DNA of 64,000 bases from Carya illinoinensis (lineage: Eukaryota; Streptophyta; Magnoliopsida; Fagales; Juglandaceae), in NCBI RefSeq assembly GCF_018687715.1, contig NC_056766.1:42076933-42140932 (forward strand), read 5' to 3'. Positions 59,161 through 64,000 of this stretch are shown here, piece after piece. Every line of letters begins with the position of its first letter. The first letter of the stretch is position 1. The notes beneath the pieces were generated by a model. That model searched no databases and was not told where the DNA came from. It saw only the letters and a program-made list of their open reading frames with translations. The translations under genes were made by a program, and so were the position numbers.

Positions 59161-59994
59161 AAGACTTCTATAAAAGGAGGGGACAAGTTGGATGATCTAA
59201 TAACTCAATAAGGAAAGACTTCCCTACACTTTCTAGTCTCTGGATAGACATCTTCTTTATCCCTCCTTAAACCTATTTTTTCTATTGTAATAAAAATTAT
59301 ATGACGTCATGAGAAACTATACAATCACCAAACATAATGGATGTCACCTTCAAACAATTCGTGAATGTAGACTTTATGCTAAACTACATAAATCTCTGTA
59401 TATTTTTCTTTATTTATACTTAATACGTTTTATTTATTATTTATTTTATGAACCACCATCCAAGCACTGTATAAATGCCTCAACAATCATTGTGGGACAT
59501 TCAACCATACTATTGGGATTCATGGCATCAACAACAATAAAAATACTTGTTTGTTTAGCAAATGAACAAAGAGAAGAAAGATTACTCACTAGACCTCACG
59601 TTTTCTACACACGTTTTAAAGCCCAACACTTTGCACAACAAATGTGAGCCCAACCCAATATCATTAGAAAAAATCTACACAACTTCTCAACATTCTAACA
59701 TCCAATATTTTTTCAAATTTTTAATATTTTTTTTTGAATTTATTCTTTTTAAATTAATTTAATTATTTTATTTATTATTTATATATTAAATAATTAATAA
59801 AAAATAAAATAATAAAAATTAAAAAAAGAGGTGGGGGTGTTGGGGGCGTTGGGAGGTTGCGTAGCAAAGCCCGTACCATTAACAGTTCAACAGTCAAATT
59901 CCTCCGCGACCATTTTCAGACTTCCAGTTCCAACCTTTCAGCAAAGCGTCGGCAGTTGGAGTTACTGCTCTGAGCAAAACCTCAATCCCCAACA

Positions 59995-61221
59995 ATGGCA
60001 GACACCTCCAACGGTACTCTATTTCTCTCCCTCTCTCTTTCTCATTGAGTTTACGTGTTTGGTAGCTGAGAAAAATGTATGAAATGAGGAATTGAAATGA
60101 CACTTCCCAGAAGAACCGCAACTTCAATTTCGTTCTTCTTAAGATCTGAATCTCTTTCATTTTGTATGTTTTTTTGTCAAATTTGCTCCGCACCCAAACG
60201 CTTATATTGCCCATCGGATTCCTACGAGTCTAATCCAGGTCTTGCTTTCTTTATTTCAACAGGAAAGATTCCCTTCTCTTCCTTCCGTGCCGATAAAACG
60301 GCGAAAATCTGCGTGCTTGGTCACCGAGGCCTCGTCGGCTCCGCCATCGTCCGCAAGCTCCGGGAAATCGGATTCACCAACCTTCTCCTCCGCACCCACT
60401 CCGAGCTCGATCTCACTCGCCAAAACGACGTGGAATCCTTCTTCGCCTCCGAGAAGCCCCGGTTCGTTATCCTCGCCGCGGCCAAGGTTGGCGGCATCCA
60501 CGCCAACAACACCTACCCCGCCGACTTCATTGCCATCAATCTCCAGATCCAGACCAACGTAATCGACTCCTCCTACCGCCACGGTGTCCAGAAGCTCCTA
60601 TTCCTCGGCTCCTCTTGCATATACCCCAAGTTCGCGCCCCAGCCGATCCCCGAGGACGCTTTGCTCACTGGCCCACTGGAGCCCACCAACGAATGGTACG
60701 CTGTCGCCAAGATCGCGGGGATCAAAATGTGCCAGGCCTACCGAATTCAATACGGATGGGACGCGATTTCTGCGATGCCCACGAACCTTTACGGTCCGAA
60801 CGACAATTTCCATCCCGAGAACTCGCACGTCTTGCCGGCGTTGATGAGGAGGTTCCACGAGGCCAAGGTGAATGGGGCGAAGGAGGTGGTGGTGTGGGGG
60901 ACGGGTAGTCCCCTGAGGGAGTTCCTGCACGTTGACGATTTGGCTGACGCAGTGGTGTTCTTAATGGAGAGCTACAATGAATTGGGGCACGTGAATGTGG
61001 GGAGTGGAAAGGAGGTGACCATCAAGGAGTTGGCTGAACTCGTGAAGGAGGTGGTGGGGTTCGAGGGGCAGCTCGTTTGGGACTCGTCCAAGCCCGATGG
61101 GACTCCGAGGAAGCTGATGGATAGCTCGAAGCTCGCCAAATTGGGATGGACCCCCAAGGTTTCACTCAAGGATGGGCTTATTAATACCTATAAGTGGTAC
61201 TTGGAGAATGTCAAGCAATAG
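59995..61221 (+). CDS. GER1: GDP-L-fucose synthase (GDP-4-keto-6-deoxymannose epimerase-reductase)
   Basis: Last step of GDP-L-fucose synthesis: 3,5-epimerisation then NADPH-dependent 4-reduction. It is cytosolic and feeds cell-wall and glycoprotein fucosylation. Exons 59995-60013 and 60263-61221 (donor GTACTC, acceptor TTCAACAG) join to 325 aa, close to the usual ~312. Rossmann motif GHRGLVG at 26-32; [36 protein letters not shown]; catalytic Tyr152-x3-Lys156 (WYAVAKIAG); [38 protein letters not shown]-terminal [21 protein letters not shown] chose the start at 59995 because MADTSNG resembles the short MADxS start of the family. The frame is also open through the intron from an ATG at 60097 (374 aa). 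The GC-rich exon 2 contrasts with its AT-rich surroundings. Confidence 0.96.
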
Positions 61222-64000
61222 TTAAGGTGATTGCTCGTCATGATTTTCCTTTTTGAAGTATATATAGTGGATTATTGACGTCCATTGTACCAATAATATC
61301 GTATAACTATTTGTGATGTTTTATTATTTGATATCATTCATCTGTATTTGATTTTGAGAATTAAGGCCACCGAGCTATTGTTTAGAACTTCGCAGGTGTT
61401 GTTATATATTATTTGAATTGCCGTCTATTGAGTTCATTATTAATAATTGCGGTTAATTAATGTTCAGTTGTTATGCACTGTTTTTCTCTAAAAAAAGTTG
61501 TTATGCACTGTAGTTTACTGTTGGTCGTTGGACAAAATGGCGCATGTCTCCTCCAATAAACTATGTATGGAGGGTGAAGCCATGACTTCAATTTTGCACT
61601 GGTCCGGTTGTGTTTATCTGTAAGAAAGATGGATTTGCGTGAATTCGGGTATGGCATGGTATTAAGCCTTGCATAATGTATATATTCATTATCCAAAATT
61701 GGTTCCAGGTGTGATTCTTCTAAGGTTTTGAATCTAGTACAAATGGTAGAGGTGTTGGCCATATAGTCATTTGCAGGCTTCTCCCCTCTATCTGCCACCT
61801 CTGCCATGTTTTATGTTTTGAGTCAACCAGTTTACAGGCATTTGAACTCTAGGCTCTAGAATTGAATGCCAATTATTTTTCTTCATTTTTAACCTTAAAT
61901 TGCTCTTTTTCTTTAAGAGGGTTATCTGTGCACCTAGTCGTTGCACCTAGCCTGAGGGGATACATGGTACTAGGATGGTTTCGCACTGACTGGCTTGGGA
62001 AGCACCTTAAAACCTGGGTACTGAAGATTCAACGAACCTTGCTCTGTTTTTATTCCCACTTATATTCTCTCATGGAATTCCTCTGCCACTTCGTGAAGCA
62101 CTGTGGGGAGAATTATGTGATGCATCACTTTACAGTTCAGCTTTGCATGGTGCGAGCTAATTTTTTTGCTTTCCTGGTTGTCTTAATTATATTTGTATTA
62201 GTCAGGTTCTTCACTGAAAAATGCGGATGTTGGTCATCAATTCAACAGTTTTTTAAACAATTTGATCAAATCTTTAAGTTCTGTTATGAATCTCTCATAT
62301 AAAGAGTTTCCCTTCTGTAATGGTTGTTTGTAATCAATTGATTACTGGTTGTTGGCCACTTCCTTATGTTCATGATTCAAGGATACCAAGGACGTCTTCT
62401 TGCTTATTAGGTGATTAGTATTCTACAACCCCACCATCAGAGGTTTGTGGTTCTTCCAATGTTTCACATAAACACATGCACATTAACATATTGATAGAGT
62501 AAAAGAAATGTGTTCCAGAAAGGCAGAATTTCCAAATTAGTAAATTTTTGGTGGGTTACCTTTTACCTATTTATCCTTTGTTAGAGTAGTTATATTCAAA
62601 TCATGGAGTGATGCCTGTTTTTGTGCTAATGATTCATAGAGCTCTAAATTCTCAAGTATATCTAATTGCTAGCCCTTGCAAAACTTCATTTCTCGAAATT
62701 TGTAAGGTTCAAAATGGATTCATACAAGTCCAGAATTTGCATAATGTGTGGGAAGATAGATTTTTTACTCCTGTAAGGAAAGATTAAAATGTGAGTCATT
62801 GGATATTAGTATTCATTGGTCGGTTGTAATTGATTTTAATGGCATGAATATGCATCATGCATAGGTGGCGCTCTTGTATATGTCCCGTGTATTTGGGCTC
62901 TTGCCCATTCTGATTATTGACAAGAATTTTGTTTAGCGATAGAAAAAACAGATACTAGTATTCAAATGCTTCTGTATCTCTTTGAAGTGAATGTTTCCAA
63001 CATGTGTGGTATGTGAATGTGAGTATTCTGATTGGAATTTTTTTTGGAGTCAAATTGAAATAGCCATCACGATATGAAATTATTCTTGTTGCTTAGCGGC
63101 TAGTAGTAATATTTGCATGCTTCCTAACAGCAACAATGGTGTATTGTCTAACAATTTTACCCTTTTGGGCTCATCTCAGCGATCAGCTTAGCTTGAGCTT
63201 TAGTAGCTAAATTCAGCAAGCTGTGAAAGACTTGAGCATGATTTGGATCCTATTTTAAATCCCATTCCATATTCCTTACTTCAAAGATATGGCAATCTGA
63301 AGTAGATAAGTGAATTCTCCTTTTTTTCTTTGATTTCTATTTGGTGAATGCTGTGGCTTTCTTTGTTTTCCCTCCAATCTGTGGCCGAAACGCTAAGGTG
63401 TAATGTATGCATGGCATATGAGGAGACATATAATTGCAGGCAATACTGAATTATCTAGTAATTGTTGGTGGCAATCACATAATCATAATGGAGAAATGCA
63501 GAAAGTGATGAAAATCTTAAGAGATAATATTAGAAAAGAGAACAACCTTTTGAGAGGTTGGGAGTAGGTTATGGTTGCTTGAAGGAGCGTCCCAAATAGG
63601 GATATGTCTGCTTGAAGAAGTGTCCCAAATAGGGAGATCAGTCCATTATCCTTTTCGTCCATGACCGAAAAGGTCAAAAAAAAAAAAAAAAAAATACAGT
63701 TTCATTCTCTAACCAATAGATGTTTTGGAATAAGCACCTAGATTATTTAAACTGACACACGACATCTTTCAACTATTTTTGTCGGTTAAAGAGCACTTAA
63801 CAGGAGAATACTTGGATTTTAACGAAGGGTAAATGTCAAATAGCAATTACATCTAATTCTAGCATGTTTTAATTTTTTTCTATAGCTGGATGATGCAACT
63901 TGTTAATTTTGATAATGTGGCATTCACATTTTAAAATACATTTTAAGTACAGGGCAGAAGGTGAGATTTTTCTGCCAGAAATTGGTGTGAAATCCTTCCT
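61222..64000. other. GER1 3' flank and unassigned DNA
   Basis: The first few hundred bases are the GER1 3' UTR. Beyond that I see no gene. The 146-codon open frame at 61862-62302 is Phe/Leu-rich with no domain. A LINE-like tail is listed separately at 62760-62950. A short direct repeat (GCTTGAAGGAGCGTCCCAAA / GCTTGAAGAAGTGTCCCAAA) occurs at 63579 and 63611. Confidence 0.5.
62760..62950 (+). mobile_element. Possible LINE 3' fragment
   Basis: GATTTTAATGGCATGAATAT, then GGTGGCGCTCTTGTATATGT, CCCGTGTATTTGGGCTCTTG and TGATTATTGACAAGAATTTT follow the order of plant LINE 3' ends (compare 13150-13225 and 9480-9540). There is no poly-A run or target duplication, so it is a weak call. Confidence 0.35.

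Larger units (their letters stand above)
53328..59820. other. Intergenic AT-rich DNA, no gene recognised
   Basis: No ORF has a recognisable domain. Identified contents are MITEs of families A, B, C, D and E and a mini-CACTA element (listed separately). GC-richer islands at 56560-56640, 56830-56990 and 57470-57590 carry no known coding signature. A stretch at 59160-59650 with TATAAAAGGA and a 112-codon open frame may be an LTR fragment, but this is not supported further. Confidence 0.55.

Noticed and set aside
60256..60930. Long ORFs in other frames over the GER1 exon
   Set aside because: The exon is GC-rich, so alternative frames lack stops by chance; only the GER1 frame carries family motifs.
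61862..62302. 146-codon plus-strand ORF after GER1
   Set aside because: Phe/Leu/Cys-rich with no domain and no gene-like neighbours; composition fits T-rich non-coding DNA.

Overview
This window looks like nuclear DNA from a woody eudicot. It holds intron-rich, widely spaced plant genes in AT-rich DNA packed with short non-autonomous transposons. A dispersed repeat built on CATCTCATCTCAACTCATCATTA-type ends suggests the Fagales (walnut/pecan/oak group), but that is inference from recall, not a search.

Left third (1-20.9 kb), three host genes. A Raf-like protein kinase (RAF22/RAF28 type, + strand, 2 coding exons) faces tail-to-tail an 11-exon ATG18b autophagy gene (- strand, about 9.3 kb). 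The ATG18b introns have collected a SINE with a perfect 14-bp target duplication and two 5'-truncated LINE ends. Next is an 11-exon LRR-II receptor kinase of the CIK/SARK/NIK group (- strand). All exon joins keep frame: 416, 370 and 643 aa.

Middle (20.9-39.4 kb): AT-rich intergenic DNA with no gene I can support. It contains several MITE families, LTR-derived fragments and microsatellites.

Right-centre (39.4-53.3 kb) is the most unusual part. A Mutator-like element (MULE, about 40.9-49.4 kb) carries two convergent genes: an FRS/FAR1-type transposase (one frameshift, otherwise complete) and a small GRF zinc-finger/coiled-coil/membrane protein. It lies between two roughly 98% identical 1.5-kb direct repeats. 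The right repeat is the promoter of an S-adenosylmethionine decarboxylase gene (with the classic overlapping tiny/small uORF pair). The left repeat is a second copy of that promoter, ending at its TATA box, which now sits just upstream of the transposase gene. I infer that a MULE landed in a MITE about 1.4 kb upstream of the decarboxylase TATA, that the MULE+promoter block was then tandemly duplicated, and that most of the first MULE copy was deleted.

Right end (53-64 kb): more MITE-rich DNA, then a two-exon GDP-L-fucose synthase gene (GER1 type, + strand), then a downstream stretch with no recognised gene.

The host genes (signalling kinase, autophagy, receptor kinase, polyamine synthesis, nucleotide-sugar synthesis) show no obvious functional clustering, as expected for a plant chromosome. 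All calls come from reading the sequence and from family recall; no database search was run.
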